From contig NZ_KB891905.1 in NCBI RefSeq assembly GCF_000373585.1, forward strand, positions 31,931-71,825: a stretch of 39,895 bases of DNA, in the 5' to 3' direction. The position numbers and the translations under genes are program-made. This document shows positions 16,016-23,340 of the stretch, one piece after another. The notes beneath the pieces were generated by a model that searched no databases, was not told the DNA's origin, and saw nothing but the letters and a program-made list of their open reading frames with translations. The stretch's first letter is position 1, and every line of letters begins with the position of its first letter. The stretch is from Streptomyces sp. MspMP-M5 (lineage in GTDB: Bacteria; Actinomycetota; Actinomycetes; Streptomycetales; Streptomycetaceae).

Positions 16016-16949
16016 GCGCTCCGCCGGCGCTGGGGAGGGGCCGGGAGGAGGCCGGGGTGCGAGGTGGGATGCGGAGTCTGCCGGTCAGGGCCAGGAAGGC
16101 GACCAGGGCGCCCGACGCGAGCCAGCCCGGCCAACCGGTGAGACCCATGTTCAGCGGGTCCAACTGGGCGGTAGGGGCCGCGAGTTCCTTGACCATGCCG
16201 ACGCTTGCCGTGCTGACGAAGGTGTGCGCGAGCACGGCCGGGAGCACCGAGTCGGAGCGCAGTCGCAGCCAGGTGAAGACCGGCAGGATGAGCGTGCAGC
16301 TCACCAACATCGCGGGCACCGAGACGTACCAGGGCCGGCCGGGGTACTGCCCGCCCATCAGTAGCGTGGGCAGGTGCCAGAGCGCGAAGGCGCAGCCGGT
16401 GAGGAGATAGGCCCGCAGCAGATGCGTACCGCGGCCGGCCCGGGCCAGGCGCGGGAACAGGTAGCCCTGCCAGCCCAGTTCCTCGCCGAAGAACAACGGC
16501 AGCGACATCACCATCTGCACCAGCATCCCGCCCGCCCACGTGCCCAGCGTGCCCCAGTGCAGATCACCCACCTGGTAGACCCCGGCGGCGCTGCCGATGG
16601 CGAGCGCGGCGACGGTCAGACCGGCAGGCACGCCCAGTGCCATCAGACAGGCACGTAGGCCGCGACCCCAGGGGCGCGGCCAGCGCAGGGCGAGGGCGTC
16701 CCGCACCCGGCCGCGCCGTTCGACCAGGCGGATCACGAGGATCGCGGCGAGGGCGGGCGCGAACATCGCCACAGCGATGCAGGTTTCCGCCAGGCCGCCG
16801 GTCTCCTCCCGGGCGTCACCGCGCCGGAAGCCGCTGAACAGCAGCGGTGACATCGCCACCCACATGCCCAGATACGCAATCGCCAGGTACACCGCCGGCC
16901 CGCGCAGTCGTCGCCGCGCTCGCTCCCGCACCACAGAGTCCTTCGTCAT
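15999..16949 (-). CDS. CPBP-family intramembrane metalloprotease
   Basis: This 316-aa polytopic membrane protein carries the Abi/CPBP (Rce1-like) motifs: EELGWQGYLFPR with Glu156-Glu157, FALWHLP with His192, and LAHTF with His242. These residues form the metal-dependent glutamyl endopeptidase site in the family. Bacterial members are linked to bacteriocin immunity or prenyl-protein-like processing, but the substrate here is unknown. The ATG at 16949 (MTKDSVV) is preferred over an in-frame start at 16976. Confidence 0.9.
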   Translation of the reverse strand: MTKDSVVRERARRRLRGPAVYLAIAYLGMWVAMSPLLFSGFRRGDAREETGGLAETCIAVAMFAPALAAILVIRLVERRGRVRDALALRWPRPWGRGLRACLMALGVPAGLTVAALAIGSAAGVYQVGDLHWGTLGTWAGGMLVQMVMSLPLFFGEELGWQGYLFPRLARAGRGTHLLRAYLLTGCAFALWHLPTLLMGGQYPGRPWYVSVPAMLVSCTLILPVFTWLRLRSDSVLPAVLAHTFVSTASVGMVKELAAPTAQLDPLNMGLTGWPGWLASGALVAFLALTGRLRIPPRTPASSRPLPSAGGALTEGA

Positions 16950-17070
16950 GGCGGCGACGCTACGGATGCGCCACACACGGCAGAATCCCGCTACCTCCAG
17001 TCATTGCCTGGGGGTACCTCCAGGCTCATACACCCCTCATGACCGGTAGCTCCTGCATGACTCGGTCTGC

Positions 17071-17175
17071 TCACAGGAGTTCGAGCAGTGTCTCGGTGAA
17101 CTGCTCGGTGGTGGCCGTGCCACCCAGGTCGGGCGTGCGGATGTCCGTCGTGGCCAGGACGGAGGCGAGGGCACT
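17071..17175 (-). pseudogene. C-terminal remnant of an isopropylmalate/tartrate dehydrogenase
   Basis: The last 34 or so codons of a minus-strand frame ending with a stop at 17071 read ALASVLATTDIRTPDLGGTA, then TTEQFTETLLELL. This matches the conserved C-terminal end of 3-isopropylmalate/tartrate/isocitrate dehydrogenases (RTPDLGGTATT signature). The sequence upstream in the same frame is unrelated, so the catalytic domain is missing. It is a decayed fragment left of the APH-family gene. Confidence 0.65.
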
Positions 17176-17227
17176 GGTGGCGCGTGGTGCGGAACCCGGC
17201 GTCCGCAGGCGGCCGCCGTCACCGGCT

Positions 17228-17312
17228 GTCGGGAAATGCCGCGACCGCGTGGCCATCTGTCATCTACGGTGGAGAGATGCCCACCGACCCCGCGATCACG
17301 ACATTTCCCGAC
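17228..17312. repeat. Imperfect 19-nt inverted repeat around the APH gene start
   Basis: GTCGGGAAATG (17228-17238) recurs exactly as its reverse complement at 17302-17312. Extending inward gives 16 of 19 matches, with only transitions as mismatches. The two arms bracket the start codon at 17277, and the right arm is within the coding sequence. It could form a large hairpin over the translation start or be a trace of an inverted duplication. Confidence 0.45.
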
Positions 17313-18065
17313 GGCTGGGACAGCGAGGCATGCCTGGTCGGCGGCCGTTGGGTGGAGCGACGGCCGCGTCGTCCGGAGGTCGCCGAGCGGCTCCGTACGG
17401 AGACGTGGCTGATGCCGTGGCTCGCCCCGCAGCTCCCGCTGCCCGTCCCGGTGCCTGCCGTCGTGGCCGACGATCCGCTGGTGGTCCGGCATGTAGTGGT
17501 ACCCGGCGAACCGCTCGGCGCACCACTCGCCGCGCACGGACGCCGACTGGGTGCCTTTCTCCGCGCTCTGCACGCCGCCGACACGACAGAGGCGGTACGC
17601 CGCGGGGTCCCGGCGAGGGAGCGGACCTGCCATGAACGTGCCGACATGGTAAGGGAGTTCACCTCGCGGGTCCTGCCCCTTCTCCCGGCCGAGCGGCGCC
17701 GCCCGGCCTCCGCCCTGCTGGCGCAGGTGGCCGCGCTGCCGGCCCGCACCCTCGTCCACGGCGATCTCGGCCCCGAACACGTCCTGGCCCGTAACGGGCA
17801 GCTCACCGGCGTCATCGACTTCGGCGACGTACATATCGGCGACCCCGCCATCGACCTGGCCTGGGCCTTGCACGCCACCCCGCCCGCGTTCGCCGACGCC
17901 CTCGCCACCGCCTACCCGGTCACACCGCAACTTCGTCAACATGCCCTGATCTGGCACCAGTTGGGACCCTGGTACGAGGTGACGCACGGGTTGGACCTCG
18001 ACGAACGGGACACGGTCCGCAGCGGACTGGACGGTGTCCTCGCTCGCCTGCCGGCCTCAGCCTGA
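17277..18065 (+). CDS. Aminoglycoside phosphotransferase (APH) family kinase
   Basis: This 262-aa protein has the APH catalytic loop HGDLGPEH (His161, Asp163) and the metal-binding IDFGDVHIGDPAIDLAWAL. The last residue of the loop is His where many APH enzymes have Asn; this variant is common in actinobacteria. Family members phosphorylate aminoglycosides, macrolides, choline or homoserine-like substrates, so resistance is only one option. The ATG at 17277 has GGAG close by. A possible -10 (TACGGT, 17265-17270) lies 6 nt upstream, so a leaderless start is also possible. Confidence 0.85.
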   Translation: MPTDPAITTFPDGWDSEACLVGGRWVERRPRRPEVAERLRTETWLMPWLAPQLPLPVPVPAVVADDPLVVRHVVVPGEPLGAPLAAHGRRLGAFLRALHAADTTEAVRRGVPARERTCHERADMVREFTSRVLPLLPAERRRPASALLAQVAALPARTLVHGDLGPEHVLARNGQLTGVIDFGDVHIGDPAIDLAWALHATPPAFADALATAYPVTPQLRQHALIWHQLGPWYEVTHGLDLDERDTVRSGLDGVLARLPASA

Positions 18066-18103
18066 TGCGCCGCTGCGTGGGTGTCTGACGCCTCCGCCCC
18101 GCG

Positions 18104-18748
18104 CTACCGTGCCCCTGACGGGGCTTCGGTGAACAGTGAGAGTCCGCCGAGGTGCGTAGTCAGCACGTCGACGCAGGTCTGCGGGGCGAGAAGCTCGGGA
18201 TGCAGGACGGCGCTCAGGCCCAGCCCGTCCAGCAGGGCCGTCAGTCGCTCGGTTTCGACGGTGAGGTCGAGGTCGGGGCGCAGGGTGCCCGTGGCGTCGA
18301 GGCGTGTGAGCACGCGGCACACCAGGCGCCGGGTGCCTTCGGCTGCCTGGTGGGACAGCTCGTGGAAGGCCGGGTTGGTGCGGGTGGCCGTGTTGAAGTC
18401 GAGGAAGACGGTGACCTCGGCCCGGCGGTTGTCGTCGAGGGGCAGTAGTTCCGCCAGGAGATCGACGGTGAGCCGGAGTTGTTCCGTGCGGGGATAGCGG
18501 CTCAGGTCCCCGATCTGCTCGATGTGCCGGAGCATCCGGCCGCCTACCCGGTCGAGCATCGACTGCATCGCGAAGTGCATCAGATCGTGCTGACTGGCGA
18601 AGTAGTGCCGTAGCGAGCCGATGTTGAGCTCCGCTTCGGCGGCGACGGCGCGCAGTGAGGTGCGTTGCAGGCCGTCGCGGACGACGACGCGGAACAGTGC
18701 GTCGACGACGAGGCGGCGGCGGGCCTCCGGATCCACGTACTTGGGCAT
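18104..18748 (-). CDS. TetR-family transcriptional repressor
   Basis: This 214-aa protein has an N-terminal TetR helix-turn-helix (LQRTSLRAVAAEAELNIGSLRHYFASQHDL) and an all-helical ligand-binding domain of usual size. It is divergent from two small membrane-protein genes. Two matching palindromes in the shared 84-nt intergenic region are its probable operators, so it should repress itself and the membrane proteins until a ligand binds. The ligand is unknown. Confidence 0.92.
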   Translation of the reverse strand: MPKYVDPEARRRLVVDALFRVVVRDGLQRTSLRAVAAEAELNIGSLRHYFASQHDLMHFAMQSMLDRVGGRMLRHIEQIGDLSRYPRTEQLRLTVDLLAELLPLDDNRRAEVTVFLDFNTATRTNPAFHELSHQAAEGTRRLVCRVLTRLDATGTLRPDLDLTVETERLTALLDGLGLSAVLHPELLAPQTCVDVLTTHLGGLSLFTEAPSGAR

Positions 18749-18758
18749 GAAGCCTTTC

Positions 18759-18774
18759 TATCACGGCTGTGATA
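18759..18774. promoter_or_regulatory. TetR operator 1
   Basis: The perfect palindrome TATCACGGCTGTGATA lies 10 nt upstream of the TetR start codon. It is related to a second site whose centre is 35 bp away, so a repressor bound at both would lie on nearly the same DNA face. Confidence 0.7.
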
Positions 18775-18793
18775 CAACGGAGGCGTAAGGACG

Positions 18794-18809
18794 TATCACA
18801 GGTGTGACA
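18794..18809. promoter_or_regulatory. TetR operator 2
   Basis: TATCACAGGTGTGACA matches the half-sites of operator 1 with one mismatch in the right arm. It lies 23 nt before the GTG of the first small membrane-protein gene. Confidence 0.6.
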
Positions 18810-18832
18810 GAAAAACGGGTGGAGGCTTCCTC

Positions 18833-19072
18833 GTGGAGACGGTTCTCAATCTGATGCTGGTCAGGTTCGGTGTGATCGTGGGCGGTCTGGTGGTGCTGGC
18901 GCTGCTGATCTTCGCCGTCGCCTTGACCCTCAAGCGCCGGGGGAGGCTCGATGACGTACGCCGGTACGCGGACCCCGCAGTGCGGGCCGGGTTGCGCGCC
19001 GCGGGCCGGCGGCTCGACGAGCGCGTGCGGCGCGGGGCGTCCGGGACGCAGCGGCGGGACGGCCGGCGATGA
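18833..19072 (+). CDS. Small single-pass membrane protein (79 aa)
   Basis: A GTG start with GGAGG about 6 nt upstream encodes a short N-terminus, one strong membrane helix (about residues 8-33) and a basic, Arg-rich cytoplasmic tail. The tail contains DDVRRYADPAVRAGLRAAGRRLDERVRRG, which could form an amphipathic helix. I do not recognise the family. It lies downstream of two TetR operators and overlaps the next small gene by 4 nt (ATGA), so the two are translationally coupled and probably act together. Confidence 0.75.
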   Translation: METVLNLMLVRFGVIVGGLVVLALLIFAVALTLKRRGRLDDVRRYADPAVRAGLRAAGRRLDERVRRGASGTQRRDGRR

Positions 19073-19230
19073 TCGGCCTCGCAGCGGGATCGTCCGAACT
19101 CATCGAGCACCTGTTGCTCGACAGTGTCCTCAAGATCGTCATCGTGGTCGCGGCCCTGGGCCTCCTGGCGCTGGGCATGACGCTGATCTGGCGGAGGGCG
19201 GGACGACGTTCCAGGGATGACCGCGAGTGA
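19069..19230 (+). CDS. Small single-pass membrane protein (53 aa), coupled to the preceding gene
   Basis: The ATG at 19069 overlaps the preceding TGA and encodes 53 aa. There is an acidic N-terminus (SSELIEHLLLDSV), one membrane helix at about residues 21-42 (KIVIVVAALGLLALGMTLIW) and a basic end. Third positions are mostly G/C. The size is too small for an SMR pump, which needs four helices. No family is recognised. A two-peptide membrane complex with the 79-aa partner is a reasonable inference. Confidence 0.7.
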   Translation: MIGLAAGSSELIEHLLLDSVLKIVIVVAALGLLALGMTLIWRRAGRRSRDDRE

Positions 19231-19324
19231 ACGGGGCGGCGGGTCCTGGCTCGCCGCCGCGCCCCGCCCTGTCCCGTCCCTCGCCCCTGCGCCGTGACCC
19301 GGTCGTCGCCCTGGCCGCTGTCCG

Positions 19325-20104
19325 TTATCCGTGCTCCGGTACGGCGAGCGCCGCCGCGCTGGCGCGGGCGAAGGCGTCCGGGTTGTCGAGCATGATGTTG
19401 TGGCCGCAGTCGGGGATGGGGACGACGGTCACCCCGGCGCCGGCGAGTGCGGCGGCGCCGGCGAGCGGGCCGTCGGCCTCCGGCAGCAGGTAGGTGCGCG
19501 GAATCTTCAGGTCCAGCAGGAGTTCCCGCATGGTGGGCACCGTGCCGCGGGTGAGATGGACCGCGCTGCGGTGCAGGGCCTCGCGGCCGGCCAGGCGCAT
19601 CGTGGACCACCAGTGCGCGCCGACCCGGTCGCGGACCTCCTGCCAGCCACCGGCGAGGAATTCCCGCTCGGAGTAGCCGGCGATGCCGCTGCTGCCGCCC
19701 GCGCCGGAGCGGGGCTGGATCGGGTCGAGGTTGGCGTCGATCAGGACCAGGCGGGAGACCAGGTGCGGGTGCCGGACAGCCAGGACGACGGCCACCGCGC
19801 CGCCCATGCTGTGGGCGATCAACTGAGCGCCGGTGACCCCCGCCGCGGTCAGGGCGTCGGCGAGGGCATCGGCGTGGGATTCCAGTGTGTAGTCGAAGTC
19901 CGTCGGGCGGTCGCTGATGCCATGGCCGAGCATGTCGATCAGGATTGAGCGGTGACCGGCGAGCAGCGGGTGGACCGCGATTTCCGCGAAGTAGGCGGGC
20001 GACGTGGCGCCCAGGCCGTGCACGTAGACGCGGGCAGGCTCGCGTCCCGGAAGCTCGACCCAGCGGATTCGGTCACCTGCGGTTGTCACGACGGCGTTGC
20101 GCAC
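19325..20104 (-). CDS. Alpha/beta hydrolase
   Basis: The GTG at 20104 has GGGGG about 7 nt upstream and gives 259 aa. The oxyanion region YVHGLGATSP, the nucleophile elbow AHSMGG (Ser) and the catalytic His in DCGHNIML are all present, as in esterase, haloperoxidase and C-C hydrolase relatives. The substrate cannot be assigned. An upstream TTG at 20161 is in frame but has no ribosome-binding site. It stands alone on the minus strand. Confidence 0.9.
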   Translation of the reverse strand: MRNAVVTTAGDRIRWVELPGREPARVYVHGLGATSPAYFAEIAVHPLLAGHRSILIDMLGHGISDRPTDFDYTLESHADALADALTAAGVTGAQLIAHSMGGAVAVVLAVRHPHLVSRLVLIDANLDPIQPRSGAGGSSGIAGYSEREFLAGGWQEVRDRVGAHWWSTMRLAGREALHRSAVHLTRGTVPTMRELLLDLKIPRTYLLPEADGPLAGAAALAGAGVTVVPIPDCGHNIMLDNPDAFARASAAALAVPEHG

Positions 20105-20325
20105 GGCCTGGCCCCCTGGAGTTGCGATGGACGGAGCAAGAGCGTAACTGCCTGTCCGCAACCCGACTGTGGCAAACCCCGTCAGGTTGCCAGCCGCACC
20201 TGGCTGTCAACTCCACCGGCCCGCCGACCCGCCCGGTCGCCAACCCACCGGGTCATCGGCTCCACCCCGTCGTCGGCTTGTCTGGCGACCCGGCTCGAAG
20301 TCCGCGGAGCGGAATGGGCTGTCAC

Positions 20326-20370
20326 TTAGGGCGCTTCTGACGGATCTCCGCGGAGGAAGGAGCGCCCTAA
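20326..20370. terminator. Long inverted repeat with an inner palindrome at the MFS gene end
   Basis: TTAGGGCGCT (20326-20335) pairs perfectly with AGCGCCCTAA (20361-20370), and the loop holds a 10-bp palindrome, CTCCGCGGAG. The right arm covers the TAG stop (20367-20369) of the MFS gene. The simplest reading is a transcription terminator. The tidy outer arms and inner hairpin would also fit a small repeated (MITE-like) element. Confidence 0.55.
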
Positions 20371-21722
20371 CCCGGGGCTCCCGCTTCGTGCGGGTTGGGT
20401 GCAGGGGCTCCGGGTCGCAGGATTCCGGCGGTTGCGGCGGCCGTGACGCAGCAGGCCACGGGCAGGAACAGCGTGAGGTTGAGCGGTACGACGTGGGTGA
20501 GTGGGCCGATGACGGCGGGGCCGGCGAGCATGCCGAGGTAGCCGAGCCCGGCGACCCGGGAGACGTTGGCGCCGGCGTTGTCGGGGTCGAGATGGCCGGC
20601 GGCACTGAAGAGTTGGGGAACGCAGCCGGACAGTCCGGCGCCGAACACTGCCCAACCGGCCAGGGCCAAGGGGATCCATGGGGAGAGGGCCGCCGCGGTC
20701 AGGCCGACGGCAGCAGCGGCGGCACCATAGCGGAGGATGGCCACCGGGCCGAGGCGGGCGGCCACCCGGTCGGCCAGGAAGCGGCCGAGGGTCATGGTGG
20801 TGGCGAACGCCCCGTAGGCGAGGGCGGCGGTGGCGGCGGGCGCGTCCAGGATGGTGCGGAGGTGCAGCGCGCTCCAGTCGTTGGCCACACCCTCGCAGAG
20901 CATGATCATCAAGGCGAGGGTTGCCAAATACCAGATGTGGCGGGGAGCGCTGCGTCGAACCCGACTGGGCACGGTGGTCGCGTCGGTGCCCGCTGGGTGC
21001 GATCCGGAGGGCGGTAGCAGGGCCGGGGCAGCCAGCGCGGCGACGGTCAGTCCCAGGAGGGCCGCCGTGCCGAGGGTCCCTGCCGCACTCCAGTCCCAGG
21101 CGAGTGCGCGTGCGCCTGCCAGGGAGGCCAGCACGCCGCCGATGGAGAAGGTCGCGTGGAAGGCGGACATGACGGGTCGCCGATAGCCGCGTTCGACCTG
21201 GACGGCATGGGCATTCATGCTGACGTCCAGGCAGCCGTTGCCGAGCCCGAGCAACAGCAGCGCCGCCCCCAACGTCCAGGCATGCGTGGCCAGTCCGGGC
21301 AGGACGAGGGTGAGGCTGCAGACTGCCGCGCTGAGCGGGACGACGGTACGAGCGCCGAACCGGTCGGTGAGCGGCCCGACGATCTGCATGCCGGCGAAGG
21401 CTCCCGCGCCGAGCAGCAGCAGGAGCCAGCCGAGCACGGCATGGCTGATCCCCACCCGGTGCTCGATGCTCGGGATGTGGACGATCCACATTCCCATCAG
21501 GAAGCCGTTGAGGGCGAAGTAGGCGAAGGTGGCCAGCCGTCCGGCCCGCAACCGCCCGGCCCGCAGCTGTCTCCCTGCCGGCGTCCCCGGCGGCCGCGCC
21601 CCCCGTCGCGCCCGCGATCGTGACTGCGTCTCGTGCGCCTGTCTCTGCACCTGCGCCTCCACCTGTGCCTCCACCTGTGCCTGCGTCTGCCTCTTCGGCC
21701 GCATCTCCATGGGAACGAACAT
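20367..21722 (-). CDS. MFS transporter
   Basis: This is a 12-helix major facilitator protein of about 451 aa with intact helices from FAYFALNGFLMGMWIVHIPS onward, including PLTDRFGARTVVP in the first cytoplasmic loop and GRFLADRVAARLGP in the second half. The N-terminus is low-complexity, with a 12-bp DNA repeat encoding AQVEAQVEAQV. The start is uncertain: ATG at 21722, 21710 or 21704, none with a good ribosome-binding site. A clear promoter and operator array lies just upstream, shared with the divergent DeoR gene. The substrate is unknown but may be a sugar or its derivative. Confidence 0.82.
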   Translation of the reverse strand: MFVPMEMRPKRQTQAQVEAQVEAQVQRQAHETQSRSRARRGARPPGTPAGRQLRAGRLRAGRLATFAYFALNGFLMGMWIVHIPSIEHRVGISHAVLGWLLLLLGAGAFAGMQIVGPLTDRFGARTVVPLSAAVCSLTLVLPGLATHAWTLGAALLLLGLGNGCLDVSMNAHAVQVERGYRRPVMSAFHATFSIGGVLASLAGARALAWDWSAAGTLGTAALLGLTVAALAAPALLPPSGSHPAGTDATTVPSRVRRSAPRHIWYLATLALMIMLCEGVANDWSALHLRTILDAPAATAALAYGAFATTMTLGRFLADRVAARLGPVAILRYGAAAAAVGLTAAALSPWIPLALAGWAVFGAGLSGCVPQLFSAAGHLDPDNAGANVSRVAGLGYLGMLAGPAVIGPLTHVVPLNLTLFLPVACCVTAAATAGILRPGAPAPNPHEAGAPG

Positions 21723-21776
21723 AACGAACAAAGAATCTGTTCGGAAGATTGTCTATCGCACGCACATCATGTTCAA
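21714..21776 (-). promoter_or_regulatory. MFS promoter with DeoR-type operator array
   Basis: On the minus strand TTGAAC (21776-21771), a 17-nt spacer and GACAAT (21753-21748) form a promoter with its start near 21741. Just downstream, the half-site CGAACA occurs at 21716-21721 and 21725-21730 (9-bp period) and inverted (TGTTCG) at 21738-21743. The half-site matches that of E. coli GlpR, a DeoR-family repressor. The DeoR gene next door should repress here. Confidence 0.65.
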
Positions 21777-22539
21777 TAGCGTTATGGCTGGTGCAGAACG
21801 ACTCAGACAGATCACCGAGGCGGTACGCGAGGCCGGGCGCCTCGGCGTTGCCGAACTGGCCGAGCTGACCGGTGCCTCGGAGATGACCATCCGCCGGGAC
21901 CTGGAGGCGCTGGCCGCCCAGGGGGTCATCGAGCGCTACCGCGGGGGAGCGCGGAGTCTGCTGCTGCGCGGCGCGGAGCCCCCGTTCGCGATGCGTGCCC
22001 AGGAGGGGCTGGAGGCCAAGCGACGGATCGCCGCCGAGGTCGCCGGACTGATCGCCGACGGCGAATCGGTCGTCCTCGACAGTGGGACCACGTGCCTGGA
22101 AGTGGCCCGTGCGTTGGCCCAACGCCGGCTGACGGTCATGCCGTTGTCCCTGCATGCCGTCAATGCCCTGGCCGACGGCCCGCACCTCACGCTGCTGGTG
22201 CCTGGCGGCCGGCCCCGGCCCGGCGAGCTCGCGCTGACCGGCCCTCTGACCGAGGCGTCACTGACCGCGCTGCGCTTCGACACCGCCGTCATCGGCTGTT
22301 GCGGACTCAGCGCGGAGCACGGCCTGACCGCCTTCGACCTGGACGACGCCGCGATCAAACGGACCGCGATCGCCTGTGCCAGGCGCATCATCGCCGTCGC
22401 GGAGGCGGCCAAGCTCTCCCGTACCGCGCTCGCCCATGTCGCGCCCGCCGCAGCCCTGCACGCCGTCGTCACCGACGCCGCCCCGGACGAGCGGACGGAG
22501 CAGTTGGCCACGGCGGGCGCGATCGTACGAACGGTGTGA
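21769..22539 (+). CDS. DeoR-family transcriptional repressor
   Basis: This is 256 aa from the ATG at 21769, or 251 aa from the ATG at 21784. The N-terminal DeoR helix-turn-helix includes GVAELAELTGASEMTIRRDLEALAAQGVIERYRGGA. The DeoRC sugar-phosphate-binding domain has VLDSGTTCLEVARAL and a conserved FDLDDAAIKRTAI. Family members sense phosphorylated sugars and act as repressors. The divergent MFS gene is the likely target, through the CGAACA half-sites between them. Confidence 0.92.
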   Translation: MFNSVMAGAERLRQITEAVREAGRLGVAELAELTGASEMTIRRDLEALAAQGVIERYRGGARSLLLRGAEPPFAMRAQEGLEAKRRIAAEVAGLIADGESVVLDSGTTCLEVARALAQRRLTVMPLSLHAVNALADGPHLTLLVPGGRPRPGELALTGPLTEASLTALRFDTAVIGCCGLSAEHGLTAFDLDDAAIKRTAIACARRIIAVAEAAKLSRTALAHVAPAAALHAVVTDAAPDERTEQLATAGAIVRTV

Positions 22540-22543
22540 ACGG

Positions 22544-23144
22544 GATGCCTGGGACCGTCTCTTCGACCTCTTCGGTGGCATCGCGCGGCAGCAGTCGGCC
22601 GAGGACCGGCAGTGCCTGGTCCGGACCGCGGGCGTGCCCGCGCCGGACCACCTGGGACGCATACTGGGCGTTGCGCCCGCCCTACGACCGTGGCGAGACC
22701 GACGGGCCGGGCTACTGGCAGCAGGTGGCCGCCCGCCTGGCCGTCCCCTTCGACGCCCGGCAGACCGCCGCACTCATCGCCGCCGCCGTCGCGAGTTGGA
22801 GCGCCCCCGTCGACCTCGAAATGATCGCTCTGGTAACGGAGTTGGCACCGTTGCCCTCTACGGCCAGGGTGGCGCACGTAAGGTGTGGACGGCGCCGGCC
22901 GCGCCTCGCCCTGCGCCGCCTGACCACCGCCGCCTTCGGCACGCTGATGAGCCTGGAACCCGCCATCGTGCTGCTGATCGGCCTGCTGGTGCTCGGCCAG
23001 ACACCCGGCCTGGTATCCGCGGCCGGTGTCGTCCTCGTCGTCATCGCCGGAGCCGGAGCCGGCGCCACCCGCACCGGCGCCCGCCCACCGGCCGCTGACC
23101 AGGAAGACCGCCCGATCGAACTCGCAGTGGGCCTGCGCCAGTGA
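22544..23144 (+). pseudogene. Composite pseudogene: HAD hydrolase N-terminus joined to EamA transporter C-terminus
   Basis: Frame 2 from 22544 reads WDRLFDLFGGIARQQS, then QCLVRTAGVPAPD, like the N-terminus of a HAD-IA hydrolase. Near 22650 the homology shifts to frame 3 (WDAYWALRPPYDRGE, then GPGYWQQVAARLAVPF), a one-base frameshift. After about 22855 it becomes the end of an EamA/RhtA-type drug-metabolite transporter (LALRRLTTAAFGTLMSLEPA, LLIGLLVLGQ) to a stop at 23144; VALYGQ in the other frame near 22840 may be its earlier part. Both genes are truncated. Nothing further is seen up to 23340. Confidence 0.7.
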
Positions 23145-23340
23145 CGGGTCGACGCCGTGAGGCGGTATCGCCGTGACGTGGTGATGCCGAGGCAGCCACC
23201 ACGGGACGGGGCGGCGGAGGCGGCGGAAGGCGTACGACGGAACCGTCCGTCGAGGCACGGCGCCCGGCCCGCCCCGATCGGCGTCCGCCCGCCGCCCGTT
23301 GCTGCCCTGCCGTCACCCACGCATCTCCCGCCGGCCGCCG

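Noticed and set aside
22092..23144. A 350-codon open frame as one intact gene
   Set aside because: Its first 150 codons are the shadow of the DeoR gene, and the rest joins two truncated families, so it is treated as a pseudogene.
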